Part shown: positions 41,096-50,496 of the stretch, in pieces
Position numbering within the stretch: the stretch's first letter is position 1
How the letters are laid out: each line of letters starts with the position of its first letter
Assembly (NCBI RefSeq): GCF_016649425.1
Contig: NZ_JADRCR010000002.1
Span: 62,001-126,000, forward strand
Source: Limnobaculum allomyrinae
Lineage (GTDB): Bacteria; Pseudomonadota; Gammaproteobacteria; Enterobacterales; Enterobacteriaceae
DNA length: 64,000 nt
Direction of reading: 5' to 3'
Translations under genes and position numbers: made by a program
Notes under the pieces: generated by a model
The model's database searches: none
What the model saw: the letters and a program-made list of their open reading frames with translations, nothing else
Told to the model about the DNA's origin: nothing

Positions 41096-42104
41096 AAGCA
41101 ACCTCTCTTTGATGACGAAGCTGGATAAAGGCCTGACTGTAGCGAGTGAAATCCAGTTGATTGACCCGATCTAACTGTTGTTTTAACGCCGGATCAATGC
41201 GTTCAATTCCGTGTAAGGCGCCGCAAATAGCGGTAGCCATTGCACCGATAGTATCGGTATCACCGCCGAGGTTGGCACACAGAATGGCACAGCGGTTAGG
41301 ATCGGTTTGCGCCAGTTCAACCATAGCGATGGCTGCTGGTACGGATTCAATAGTACTGGTACCGGCACCCACTAAATGGTAAATCTGCTCCATACCTTGC
41401 TCAACGCCTTCCGCCCGTCTGGCGGTGTGTAACGCCAGTTCGATTCGGGCCGCCATTGAAGCACTGAACGTGGTGATATGCTTTTCCTGCGCCGCTTTGG
41501 CAACCGCAGGAAGCTGATCGCAAATCTGTGACCAACTGGCACCATCGATAGCTTTAGAAATTGCCCAGGCAACCGCCACGGCACCGGCAATTGCGACGTC
41601 AGATTTATGGGTTGGGCTGGAAGCTTTTGCTACATCGGCGATAAAATCATCCAGTGAGTGGGTTGGCAGCAGGCAGCCAAGCGGAGAAACCCGCATAGCG
41701 GCACCGTTGGTGACGCCATTATTTTCTAACTGCTCAATAGGGGTGCCTTGCTTAATGGCGTTTAGCGCAATTTTGGAGGTTGGCCCCAACACGTTCTTAT
41801 TAAAAGCATCAAATGCTTCTGCCCAACGCATAATATTACGACCGATAACTGCAGGTTCAATTTCCCCTTTGCACTCAATAATGGCATCAGCCAGCGCCAG
41901 CGCCATCGAAGTGTCATCGGTAAATTCAGCGGTATTAAAATAGCAGGCGGCGTTATTTTCTGCCGGTCCCGGTAAAAAGCTGTCTATCCAGCCAAAATAG
42001 GATTTGACCCGAGAACGTGGCCACAACTCTGAGGGCATTCCCATTGCGTCGCCTAAAGCCTGGCCATAGAAGGCGCCTAAAATGCGGTTCTCTTTATTCA
42101 TCAT
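41082..42104 (-). CDS. yegU: ADP-ribosylglycohydrolase family protein YegU
   Basis: A 340-residue ADP-ribosylglycohydrolase-fold protein with the metal-binding signatures GQALGDAMG, TDDTSMA and the late GGDTDTIGAMA. It matches E. coli YegU throughout, including LWPRSRVKSYFGWIDSFLPGP (read in parts). The natural substrate is not known; the family removes ADP-ribose or hydrolyses related bonds. It lies between transporter and kinase, so it probably cleaves an imported glycoside-like molecule. An alternative start is the second ATG. Confidence 0.92.
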   Translation of the reverse strand: MMNKENRILGAFYGQALGDAMGMPSELWPRSRVKSYFGWIDSFLPGPAENNAACYFNTAEFTDDTSMALALADAIIECKGEIEPAVIGRNIMRWAEAFDAFNKNVLGPTSKIALNAIKQGTPIEQLENNGVTNGAAMRVSPLGCLLPTHSLDDFIADVAKASSPTHKSDVAIAGAVAVAWAISKAIDGASWSQICDQLPAVAKAAQEKHITTFSASMAARIELALHTARRAEGVEQGMEQIYHLVGAGTSTIESVPAAIAMVELAQTDPNRCAILCANLGGDTDTIGAMATAICGALHGIERIDPALKQQLDRVNQLDFTRYSQAFIQLRHQREVAYERC

Positions 42105-42180
42105 AAACCCTTAATATTTGACTCTATTGCTATACCGCGGAATTCATTGCCTGAAGACCGCGGCGGATAAAACCTGACGA

Positions 42181-43452
42181 TTAGGCTTCGACTGATTTAG
42201 CGTCTTGTGGTGCGACTTCGATAGTTTTGATTTCACCATCGGACTCTCTGAAGAACAGCATAAACAGGATGGTAATGACCACAATCATGATGGCGCCAAA
42301 CCCCCACATACCAGCCCAGTTAAAGGTTTGTCCGTTAACCGGCTCGGAGTAGGCAAACATTTTCTCCATCATTTGACCGCCTAAACGGTAGCCTAACAGG
42401 CTGCCGAAACCCTGACAGCAGAGAGTAATTAACCCTTGTGCTGCGGTGCGCATATGTACCGGTGCTTTTTTATCAACATAAATATAGGCGGTAACATAGT
42501 AGAAGTCGTAGCTAACGCCGTGTAACAGAATACCGAGGAATAGCAGGCCATAAGTAAAGATATGGTCGGCACCACCGTAAACGAAGAAGCCATAACGAAT
42601 AGCCGCAGTCACTAAGCCAAGTAACAGCACCTTTTTGATACCGAAGCGCTTGGTAAAGAAGGGCAGCGCCAGCATAAAGAAGATTTCAGAGAACTGACCC
42701 AGCGTCATCCAGCCGGTAGCATTCTTCATGCCCACTTCTGTCAGGTAACCATTGGCAAAGATATAGTAGAAAGCCAGTGGCATAGCGAACAGGAATGAAC
42801 AGAAGAAGAACACCAGGAAGTTGCGATCTTTTAACAGCACGATGGCATCTAACCCCAGCATCACTTTCATGCTCATCTTACCGGTACTCTTCGGTGGCGT
42901 GTTTGGTAGCATCAGAGCGAACACCCCCAGCAAGGCAGAGCTGGCGGCAGTAATCAACAAGGGAATATTGCTGGCGGAGATATCGCCATAGCCCAACATC
43001 CCTGGTAAGAAACCGCATACCAGACCGGAGGCGATCCAGCCGATGGTGCCCATTACCCGAATGCGCGGGAACTGACGTTCCACATCATCCACGTTTGAGA
43101 ACGCAATACTGTTGGTTAACGCGATGGTTGGCATATAGGTTAATGAATAGGCCAACAGCAAAGGGAAGAAGGTAGTGAACTGGGTTTGCTGTGCTGCCAG
43201 CCACATGAGTATGGCTCCGGCAAACATCAATACTGCCAGAACTTTTTGTGCTGCAAAGAAGCGGTCAGTAATGGAGCCTACCAAAATAGGGGAAAGAATG
43301 GCGGCAATCGCCGTACAGGCGTAAGACCAGCCAATCTCTGTTGGGGTAAAGCCGCTTGAGTTCAGGAAAAGCCACAGAGGTACAAACCAGGCTCCCCAGA
43401 TAAACCATTCAATGAACATCATGAATGAGAGTTTTGCTATTGTTTTATTCAT
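42181..43452 (-). CDS. yegT: MFS nucleoside-type transporter YegT
   Basis: A 12-helix carrier of the nucleoside:H+ symporter family (NupG/XapB relatives), 423 residues. It is nearly collinear with E. coli YegT, including KLSFMMFIEWFIWGAW at the start and KKAPVHMRTAAQGLITL near helix 10. First gene of yegTUV, followed by yegU after 76 bases. It presumably imports the compound processed by YegU and YegV. Several candidate operators lie upstream. Confidence 0.94.
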   Translation of the reverse strand: MNKTIAKLSFMMFIEWFIWGAWFVPLWLFLNSSGFTPTEIGWSYACTAIAAILSPILVGSITDRFFAAQKVLAVLMFAGAILMWLAAQQTQFTTFFPLLLAYSLTYMPTIALTNSIAFSNVDDVERQFPRIRVMGTIGWIASGLVCGFLPGMLGYGDISASNIPLLITAASSALLGVFALMLPNTPPKSTGKMSMKVMLGLDAIVLLKDRNFLVFFFCSFLFAMPLAFYYIFANGYLTEVGMKNATGWMTLGQFSEIFFMLALPFFTKRFGIKKVLLLGLVTAAIRYGFFVYGGADHIFTYGLLFLGILLHGVSYDFYYVTAYIYVDKKAPVHMRTAAQGLITLCCQGFGSLLGYRLGGQMMEKMFAYSEPVNGQTFNWAGMWGFGAIMIVVITILFMLFFRESDGEIKTIEVAPQDAKSVEA

Positions 43453-43981
43453 GTTTCAGTCCTTTCATGATACTGCGTAGGGTAGGTAGCGCTACCATGA
43501 CAATACCACTTGATAATACCTTTGCAATACCTTTGTGTGAAAACCTTGAACCAGTTAACATTGTTGAAGGCGCTGGAGAGGGCACAATTCTGCCGTCAGC
43601 GATAAATTCTTTTGATATCAATATCAACAGTACCACTAGCGTAATTTCTGAAAGAGTTGTTTTAGCCGGGAGTGTATAAGTCAATATATACTAAAGGTTT
43701 TTTGGGGGGTAAAAAGTCTGAACAGGGCTAAAACCATAGAAGAGCCCATAGGTTAATCACCGAATTGTGCAACCACCGTCAGCACTGAATCGATTTATTT
43801 AAAACGGTCAGTAATATCTCATGCTGAAAAAGTGCTTTTATATCCAAATATTACGCGTCGAATTGCTATTCTGGTGAGATAATCGTTTTTTGTTACAACT
43901 TGCTACTTTCAATTTATTCCTGCATCATCGACCATCTTAAATCGAAATCTGATTATTTTGTGAACTAGTTTTGGAGTTTTT
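43453..43981. promoter_or_regulatory. yegT/bax-like divergent regulatory region
   Basis: A 529-base divergent gap. It contains a perfect palindrome GGTAGCGCTACC at 43,485-43,496, three direct AATACC hexamers at 43,502, 43,515 and 43,526, and an inverted repeat TTGATAT-CA-ATATCAA at 43,612-43,627. The first two lie within 35-80 bases of the yegT start and are candidate YegW operators. The rest has no recognised feature. Confidence 0.45.
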
Positions 43982-44770
43982 ATGCCTTCACTTGTTTTAA
44001 AAATAATGGGTTCAGCGTTTTTCTTTTTGAGTGTGAGTTCATCGGTCGGTTGGGCATCAACAGGGACAATGAAACATCAAGAGTATTCTCTCAATGATAA
44101 GCTTGACAGCCTACCTGACTTGCGAAAATACCCTTCCGGCACTCAACGGAAAAAAGCATTTCTTAATGCCGTTGTACCTATTATTGATCAACAAAACAGT
44201 CAAATTCGCCAGGAACGCGAGTGGCTATTAAAAAAGCGTTCATCCCAGAGCTGGAGCTCACAGGACATCGTGCGGTTACAGCAAATCTGTAGTCGTTACC
44301 GTATGGAATGCACTTCAAATCCAAAGAAGGTGAAGTGGGATGAGCTGCTAAAACGCGTTGATGTTCTGCCGACTCATTTGGTGGTTGCTCAGGCAGCGAC
44401 AGAGTCAGGATGGGGAACCTCTAAGTTGGCGCAAACCAACAAGAATTTGTTTGGTATGCGTTGCGGTAGTAAAAGTTGTAATAGCAAAGGTGGAATCAAA
44501 GGCTATTCGTCTTACAGTTCTGTAGATGATTCCGTCACTGCTTATTTACTGAATATGAACACCCATGCAGCCTACAATAAACTGCGTGATTCACGAGCCG
44601 CGCTGAGAAGTCAGGGCGATACCGTGACGGCCGAGCACTTAGTGAACAAATTGGGGCGCTACTCTGAACGGGGTACGTCGTATAACCAGTTTTTACGCAA
44701 GATGCTGGATCATAATGAAGAGTTGATTCAGCAGGTGAGAACTGCATCGAGTCTTGATGTTGCAGGGTGA
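43982..44770 (+). CDS. Bax-like glucosaminidase-domain protein
   Basis: A 262-residue exported protein with a signal peptide at residues 1-25 and a C-terminal glucosaminidase (GH73/FlgJ-type) domain: HLVVAQAATESGWGTSKLAQTNKNLFG contains the catalytic Glu context, and GIKGYSSYSSVDDSVTAYL follows. It resembles E. coli Bax, a peptidoglycan hydrolase relative, including SLNDKLDSLPDLRKYPSG, but differs at the N-terminus. Probable role: cleavage of N-acetylglucosamine bonds in the cell wall. Monocistronic, with a terminator directly after. Confidence 0.85.
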   Translation: MPSLVLKIMGSAFFFLSVSSSVGWASTGTMKHQEYSLNDKLDSLPDLRKYPSGTQRKKAFLNAVVPIIDQQNSQIRQEREWLLKKRSSQSWSSQDIVRLQQICSRYRMECTSNPKKVKWDELLKRVDVLPTHLVVAQAATESGWGTSKLAQTNKNLFGMRCGSKSCNSKGGIKGYSSYSSVDDSVTAYLLNMNTHAAYNKLRDSRAALRSQGDTVTAEHLVNKLGRYSERGTSYNQFLRKMLDHNEELIQQVRTASSLDVAG

Positions 44771-44787
44771 TATTTGGGAATGTAAAG

Positions 44788-44818
44788 AAACCGGACAGTT
44801 AACTGTTCGGTTTTTTTT
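44788..44818 (+). terminator. Terminator after the Bax-like gene
   Basis: AACCGGACAG/CTGTTCGGTT forms a 10-bp stem (one G:U) with a TTAA loop, followed by eight Ts. It starts 17 bases after the stop. Confidence 0.92.
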
Positions 44819-44848
44819 ATTTTTATGGGATGAGAAAGTGAAGTTATG

Positions 44849-44884
44849 CTGGTGCTGGTGCTGGTGCTGGTGCTGGTGCTGGTG
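44849..44884. repeat. Hexanucleotide microsatellite (CTGGTG)6
   Basis: Six perfect CTGGTG units lead directly into the first 181-bp unit, which itself begins GCTGATGCTGGTGCTG. The tract seems to be a local expansion of that start. Not coding by any supported frame. Confidence 0.9.
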
Positions 44885-45413
44885 CTGTTTGGTTCGGTGT
44901 AGGTTTCGCCGCTTTAAGTGCTGTGTTTATTTCGGCAGTAGAGTTTGCGTCGAGCAAAGGGGCGTTGGGGCGAACGCCCCTCTGCACTCCCCGCGCCTGC
45001 GCAGCCGACTGTTGACCGCCGCGTTGCGGCGGCAACCTCAGCCAATAAAAAAGCTGATGCTGGTGCTGTTTGGTTCGGTGTAAGTTTCGCCGCCTCAGTT
45101 GCTGAGCGAGACTCGGCAGTGGTGCCTGCGTCGAGCAAAGGGGCGTTGGGGCGAACGCCCCTCTGCACTCCCCGCGCCTGCGCAGCCGATTGTTGACCGC
45201 CGCGTTGCGGCGGCAACCTCAGCCAATAAAAAAGCTGATGCTGGTGCTGTTTGGTTCGGTGTAAGTTTCGCCGCCTCAGTTGCTGAGCGAGACTCGGCAG
45301 TGGTGCTTGCGTCGAGCAAAGGGGCGTTGGGCGAACGCCCCTCTGCACTCCCCGCGCCTGCGCAGCCGACTGTTGACCGCCGCGTTGCGGCGGCAACCTC
45401 AGTCAATAAAAAA
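44872..45413. repeat. Tandem array, three copies of a 181-bp unit
   Basis: CGTCGAGCAAAGGGGCG recurs at 44,949, 45,130 and 45,311, so the period is exactly 181. The third copy lacks one G. Each unit contains two strong hairpins: GGGGCGTT-GGGGCG-AACGCCCC and CCGCCGC-GTT-GCGGCGG, plus a CCTCAGCCAATAAAAAAGC end. The period is not a multiple of three and open frames on both strands are by-products of its G+C-rich composition. The hairpin module is also present at 39,765 in a diverged form. Confidence 0.92.
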
Positions 45414-45490
45414 GCTGACGCACCGGCGCAGAGCCGCTCCCGACGTCGCTGCGCCTCGACCAACATCCATGTTGGTCGTGCTACTTTTTT
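45414..45490. repeat. Repeat module with TCCATG-centred hairpin
   Basis: CACCGGCGCAGAGCCGCTCC and the following CGACGTCGCTGCGCCTC are identical to a stretch at 39,960-39,998. It is followed by ACCAAC-ATCCAT-GTTGGT, where the 40-kb copy has CCCCGC-GTCCAT-GCGGGG: same loop, different paired bases. Confidence 0.85.
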
Positions 45491-45526
45491 ATTGGCTGAG
45501 GCAACATTCGGATGCTTTAACCTGAA

Positions 45527-45596
45527 GGGCTAAGGGCTAAGGGCTAAGGGCTAAGGGCTAAGGGCTAAGGGCTAAGGGCTAAGGGCTAAGGGCTAA
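45527..45596. repeat. Heptanucleotide tandem repeat (GGGCTAA)10
   Basis: Ten uninterrupted GGGCTAA units. A degenerate start of the same motif (AAGGGCTAAAGGGCT) follows the repeat copy near 40,091, so the heptamer appears to be a recurrent end of this family. Superficially telomere-like, but in a bacterial intergenic setting slipped-strand expansion is likelier. Confidence 0.95.
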
Positions 45597-45663
45597 AGAT
45601 AAAAAATGAATGCCTGATTGGTAGTTAACATTGCCAATTCTAGGCCCGATGCACTCCGAGGCT

Positions 45664-46377
45664 AAGTACAAACGGTCTCCCGGCCGGGCACAACGGTGAT
45701 ATACGCAATACTGCTTTTGCGGCCGGAATATCCACAGCAGTCAACAGTAAAAGATGCCCATTGTCGGCAAAGCCGACATATTCAGAACCTAAGTACAAAC
45801 GGTCTCCCGGCCGGGCACAGCGTTGATATGAGCAATACCGCCTTTACGGCCGGAATATCCACAGCAGTCAACAGTAAAAGATGCCCATTGTCGGCAAAGC
45901 CGACATATTCAGAACCTAAGTACAAACGGTCTCCCGGCCGGGCACAGCGCTGATATGAGCAATACTGCCTTTACGGCCGGAATATCCACAGCAGCCAACA
46001 GTGAAAGATGCCAATTGTCGGCAAAGCCGACATATTCAGAACCAAAGTACAAACGGTCTTCCGGCCGGGCACAACGGTGATATACGCAATACTGCCTTTA
46101 CGGCCGGAATATCCACAGCAGCCAACAGTAAAAGATGCCCATTGTCGGCAAAGCCGACATATTCAGAACCAAAGTACAGATGGTCTTCCGGCCGGGCACA
46201 GCGCTGATATGAGCAATACTGCCTTTACGGCCGGAATATCCACAGCAGCCAACAGTGAAAGATGCCCATTGTCGGCAAAGCCGACATATTCAGAACCTAA
46301 GTACAAACGGTCTTCCGGCTGGGCACAACGGTGATATACGCAATACTGCTTTTACGGCCGGAATATCCACAGCAGCC
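45664..46377. repeat. Tandem array of a 127-bp unit, 5.6 copies
   Basis: AAGTACA starts units at 45,664, 45,791, 45,918, 46,045, 46,172 and 46,299: period exactly 127 each time. Each unit carries CCGGCCGGGCAC and ACGGCCGGAATATCCAC arms and the perfect hairpin GTCGGC-AAA-GCCGAC. Units differ by scattered substitutions, so copying is not just recent. The last copy stops after CCACAGCAGCC. The period is not a multiple of three, so the frames across it are not genes. Single relatives lie at 10.55, 25.37 and 32.1 kb in inverted orientation. Confidence 0.95.
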
Positions 46378-46417
46378 AAAAAAACCTAAAACAACCAAAA
46401 AAACCTAAAACAATATC

Positions 46418-46954
46418 CTAGAACGCCTTCTTATGCCCCAACCTCGACAACAAATCCGTAATACACAATACCAATGTCGACCGAATAGCCTGTTGATATC
46501 GTTGAAGCTGCATATCCACCAGTTTGTCATCAATTACCTCTTCCGGTAGGTTTAACACCGGGGGAGGGGGCAGGGTAATACCGTGCAGCATATGTAACGG
46601 GCCCAGCACTTCATCATCGGTAAAGCTGAGGTTATCCTGAATATTGAGCAGCTCATTATTCAACGCCAACAATAGCTCAACATCCTCATACTCATCCCGG
46701 GTGATAACGCCAAGCGCATAAATCAGCTTCAAACGTACCGGAAGCGCTGCCAGAGGGCCGGAACCCTCCAGCAATGGTTCAACAGCATACTTAACGGCAT
46801 AGTCATCTTTGCGGAATACCTGCAGGATCAGCAGATCGACGGCATCGGCTAACAGGCTGACAGCAGCCTCGATAAAACCTTTGACCGTTAATCTGGCATT
46901 CAGACGCTCCAGAATGCGATTTTCAAATACCTGTGTTTCTTCCATTGTTGCCAT
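46418..46954 (-). CDS. mtlR: Mannitol operon repressor MtlR
   Basis: Regulator of mannitol uptake, 178 residues, similar to E. coli MtlR (MEETQVFENRILERLNA, QVFRKDDYAVKYAVEPLL, MQLQRYQQAIRSTLVL). The protein has no classical DNA-binding motif and its mode of action is not fully clear. It is the last gene of mtlADR, 96 bases after mtlD, the E. coli order. It is somewhat shorter than E. coli MtlR because the N-terminal extension is absent. Confidence 0.93.
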   Translation of the reverse strand: MATMEETQVFENRILERLNARLTVKGFIEAAVSLLADAVDLLILQVFRKDDYAVKYAVEPLLEGSGPLAALPVRLKLIYALGVITRDEYEDVELLLALNNELLNIQDNLSFTDDEVLGPLHMLHGITLPPPPVLNLPEEVIDDKLVDMQLQRYQQAIRSTLVLCITDLLSRLGHKKAF

Positions 46955-47050
46955 AGTTTACTTTGCCAGCTAAAGCTTCTACCTGAACAGCAGACATTGC
47001 TGCCTGCCAGGGTTACATAAAGGTGCATAATTACATGATACAGGCATCTG

Positions 47051-48205
47051 CTAAGCCTGATGTTGCATGGTGTTATACACATTTGTTATTTGTGTCACAA
47101 CCTTCGGTTGATCCTGAAGGTTACAAACATCTCGCAGGGTTTGCTCTATTCCCTTTGATGCCAACATCGTTGCCAGCTCTTGCGCCTGCGGATCTTGCTC
47201 ACTGCGGTAACTCAGCGCAGCAGCAATACCAATCAGTAAATTTTGATGGGGTAAACCATACTCCAGCGTACCACGAAGCGGTTTAATTAACCGATCCCCG
47301 TCACTCAACTTACGCAATGGTTGGCGGCCTACTCGTTCAACATCATCATGCAAATAAGGATTTTCAAAGCGGCTGATGATCTTATCAATATAGGCGGCAT
47401 GTTGCTCGGGATCGAATGCATAACGGCGAATCAATACAGCGCCGCTCTCTTCCATCGCTGCTTTTACTATCTGACGAATATCTGGATTGAGGATAGCATC
47501 GCGAATAGTTTTGCACCCGGCCAACTGGCCCAAATAAGCAGTAATGGCATGGCCGGTATTGAGCGTAAACAGCTTACGCTCTATATAGGCCATCAAATTT
47601 GCCGTAGGTTCCATACCTTCAATGTGTGGTAACTCACCCTTAAATTGAGTGCTGTCTACAATCCATTCGCTGAAGGTTTCTACCGTTACATCCAGTGGAT
47701 CGTTTGCTGCTTCACCGGGTGGGACAATACGGTCTACGGCGGAATCAACAAAGCCAATACACTGTTCCATCCATCCCTGCATTTCTTCCGGAACCTGTAG
47801 CATTACATGTTGTTTAAGCTGACTGGTACCACGCACCATATTCTCGCAGGCAATAATATTTAATGGCTGGTTATTGCCCTGTTGATAGCGAGCGATAAGC
47901 CCCTGCGCCAGAGTACCGGCAATCTTTTCCAGCACTTGCGGGCCAACGGCAGTGGTAATGATATCAGCCTGAGCTATTTGGCGGATGGCATCCGGGCTGG
48001 CGCTGTGAATCGCACTAATACGACTAACTTTTTCTATCCTGGCATCTTTGCCAACCACATTCACCTGATAGCTTTGCTGATGCGCCAACTGATCAACCAA
48101 GGGTTGATTAACATCAGCAAAGGTAAGTTCGGCCTGAGCATCAGCCAATAATTTTCCGATAAATCCGCGACCGATATTGCCCGCACCAAAATGAACTGCT
48201 TTCAT
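47051..48205 (-). CDS. mtlD: Mannitol-1-phosphate 5-dehydrogenase
   Basis: Oxidises mannitol 1-phosphate to fructose 6-phosphate with NAD. The N-terminal nucleotide-binding motif [12 protein letters not shown] is at residues 6-17, and the polyol dehydrogenase signature [15 protein letters not shown] follows near 220. Its 384 residues equal the family length. Middle gene of mtlADR, 133 bases downstream of mtlA. Confidence 0.97.
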   Translation of the reverse strand: MKAVHFGAGNIGRGFIGKLLADAQAELTFADVNQPLVDQLAHQQSYQVNVVGKDARIEKVSRISAIHSASPDAIRQIAQADIITTAVGPQVLEKIAGTLAQGLIARYQQGNNQPLNIIACENMVRGTSQLKQHVMLQVPEEMQGWMEQCIGFVDSAVDRIVPPGEAANDPLDVTVETFSEWIVDSTQFKGELPHIEGMEPTANLMAYIERKLFTLNTGHAITAYLGQLAGCKTIRDAILNPDIRQIVKAAMEESGAVLIRRYAFDPEQHAAYIDKIISRFENPYLHDDVERVGRQPLRKLSDGDRLIKPLRGTLEYGLPHQNLLIGIAAALSYRSEQDPQAQELATMLASKGIEQTLRDVCNLQDQPKVVTQITNVYNTMQHQA

Positions 48206-48338
48206 AAGCTTAACCTTAATAATCTGTGTTCAAATCTAAACCGTAAAAAGAACAGGGGCCGGGGGGCCAGCCCCTAATAACAAAGTATCAGCAGCTAAAT
48301 TGATGGCTACGGCAGTAGATACTTTGCAATACGTACCA

Positions 48339-50315
48339 TTACGCGGCTCGCTCACCGGCCAGCAGGTCTAAGACTTCCTGCACGCTGGTGGTTTGTGCCA
48401 AACGTTCAATAATGCCGTCTTCATCCAGAGCATTGGTTAAACGGGTAATAACCTGAATATGCTGGTTATTGCGCGCCGCAATACCAATGACCAAATGAGC
48501 TGTCTCTTCCGGTGTATCACCGAAGCAGACACCCTGAGGGTATTGGCAAATCACGACGCCAGTACGCAATACGCGATCTTTGGCTTCTACGGTGCCGTGT
48601 GGAACGGCGATGGATTCTCCCAGATAGGTTGAAGTTAATGCTTCACGGGCCAGCATAGCGTCGATATAGTCGGGCTCTACATAGCCGCCATCAACCAGCA
48701 TCTGACCGGCAAAGCGAATCGCTTGCTCTTTATTGTCAGCCTGCAGATTGAGGAAGATGTTACTGGCTCCCAGCTCAAACAGATTCTCTTCCTGATTGGC
48801 GGGGTCAAAATGTTCGTCGTTAGCGGCGACAATGGTTTGCGTAATGAGTTTGCTGTCGTTGGCCGCTTGAGGATGTTTGGCAGCCAGCAGGCGTGCTGTT
48901 AAGTCATTGTAGAGCTGGCTATCGAGAAAGTTTTTCAGCGAAATATGTATGGCATGAGGTGCATGATCCATCGCACGACGGGTGAGGTCTTGATGGGTGA
49001 TTACCATATCCACGCCTTCAGGCAGGCTGTTAATCGCGCAGTTAGCCACAGTAATATGGTTGAGCCCGGCATCTTTTACTTTTTTACGTAATACACCGGC
49101 ACCCATAGCGCTGGAACCCATACCGGCATCACAGGCAACCATAATGGTGCGCACATAGCTTAAATCTTTCGCCATATCGCCTTTATGCATTGCTGGTTGG
49201 GTGGTACCACCCTGTGCTTTATTGCCTTTGGACTGTTGTTTCATGCCTTGCATACGGCGAGTGGCATCAGCCAGACCGTTGTTCTCTTCTTCACCGGCAG
49301 GTACACGCTTAAGCATCACGGCGGAAACCAGGAACGAGACAATACCAGAAGCGAGAATAGACAGAACTACGCCGATTAACGATGACTTTGGTGTCATCAG
49401 TAATACAGCAAAAATCGAACCGGGAGAGGCCGGAGAAACCAGTCCTGCATTAAACAGTGTCAGAGTAAATACACCAGTCATTCCACCCAAAATCACCGCA
49501 ACAATCAAACGCGGGTTCATTAAAACGTAAGGGAAATAGATCTCATGAATCCCACCAAAGAAGTGGATGATCACCGCACCCGGTGCAGACTGTTTAGCGC
49601 TGCCTTTACCAAAGAACATATAGGCTAGCAGTACCCCAAGGCCTGGGCCAGGGTTAGCTTCAATCAGGAAGAAAATGGATTTGCCAGTTTCCGTTGCTTG
49701 TTGAATTCCTAGCGGAGAGAAGATTCCGTGATTGATAGCATTATTCAGAAACAGGATTTTTGCCGGTTCAACAAAAATGGAGGTTAATGGCAGCAGGTTG
49801 TTCTGCACCATAATGTTAACCCCGGCGGCCAACAGCTTAGACAGGGATTCAACCAGCGGGCCAATAGCCATAAAGGCCAGAATAGCCAATAACATACCAA
49901 TAATGCCGGCAGAGAAGTTGTTGACTAACATCTCAAAACCGCTTTTGATTTTACCATCAACCCAGCGGTCGAAGCGGCGAATAGCATAGCCACCCAGTGG
50001 GCCAACGATCATGGCGCCCATAAACATGGGCATATCAGCACCAATAACCACACCCATAGTCGTTATTGCACCAACCACGCCGCCGCGTTCATCGCCAACC
50101 AGTCGCCCACCGGTATAGCCGATTAATAGGGGTAATAAATAGGTAATCATTGGGCCAACCAGTTTGGCTAACGTTTCATTTGGTAGCCAACCGGTAGGAA
50201 TAAACAGTGCGGTAATCAGCCCCCAGGCAATAAATGCGCCGATATTAGGCATCACCATGTTGCTGAGGAAGCGGCCAAAATTCTGTACCTTGACCTTAAT
50301 ATTTGGTGATAACAT
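48339..50315 (-). CDS. mtlA: PTS mannitol-specific EIICBA component
   Basis: The single-chain mannitol phosphotransferase importer: IIC membrane domain (about 1-340, with GGIHEIYFPYV at 254-264), IIB (about 388-480, phosphocysteine C395 in ACDAGMGSS) and IIA (about 512-658, phosphohistidine H573 in VPHGTVEAKD). At 658 residues it is 21 longer than E. coli MtlA, mainly in the linkers flanking IIB. GAGGGGTG precedes the ATG. Four CRP-like sites lie in the upstream 300 bases. Confidence 0.97.
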   Translation of the reverse strand: MLSPNIKVKVQNFGRFLSNMVMPNIGAFIAWGLITALFIPTGWLPNETLAKLVGPMITYLLPLLIGYTGGRLVGDERGGVVGAITTMGVVIGADMPMFMGAMIVGPLGGYAIRRFDRWVDGKIKSGFEMLVNNFSAGIIGMLLAILAFMAIGPLVESLSKLLAAGVNIMVQNNLLPLTSIFVEPAKILFLNNAINHGIFSPLGIQQATETGKSIFFLIEANPGPGLGVLLAYMFFGKGSAKQSAPGAVIIHFFGGIHEIYFPYVLMNPRLIVAVILGGMTGVFTLTLFNAGLVSPASPGSIFAVLLMTPKSSLIGVVLSILASGIVSFLVSAVMLKRVPAGEEENNGLADATRRMQGMKQQSKGNKAQGGTTQPAMHKGDMAKDLSYVRTIMVACDAGMGSSAMGAGVLRKKVKDAGLNHITVANCAINSLPEGVDMVITHQDLTRRAMDHAPHAIHISLKNFLDSQLYNDLTARLLAAKHPQAANDSKLITQTIVAANDEHFDPANQEENLFELGASNIFLNLQADNKEQAIRFAGQMLVDGGYVEPDYIDAMLAREALTSTYLGESIAVPHGTVEAKDRVLRTGVVICQYPQGVCFGDTPEETAHLVIGIAARNNQHIQVITRLTNALDEDGIIERLAQTTSVQEVLDLLAGERAA

Positions 50316-50452
50316 AAAACACCCCTCGAGGTACGCGCAGATGGTAGTGCGCGTAGTAGTAGTCGGGACGGTTTCGCCAAAAACCGTCGATCATTTTCAA
50401 TGCAAGCCGACTCTATCACGACATTTTTATCTCGCGTACCCCGGGCGGACTT

Positions 50453-50468
50453 TGTGATGGATATCACC
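50453..50468. promoter_or_regulatory. CRP-like site 1 upstream of mtlA
   Basis: TGTGATGGATATCACC matches TGTGA-N6-TCACA at nine of ten positions, 138 bases from the mtlA start. Confidence 0.65.
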
Positions 50469-50496
50469 ATTCCACCCCCCTCGCTCTATGCTTATT

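Noticed and set aside
45527-45596. Telomere or replication-terminus function for GGGCTAA repeats
   Set aside because: The location is an ordinary chromosomal gap next to other slippage-prone repeats; nothing indicates a DNA end.
45664-46377. CRISPR array
   Set aside because: The repeats are 127 bp long, directly adjacent and lack unique spacers; no cas gene is nearby.
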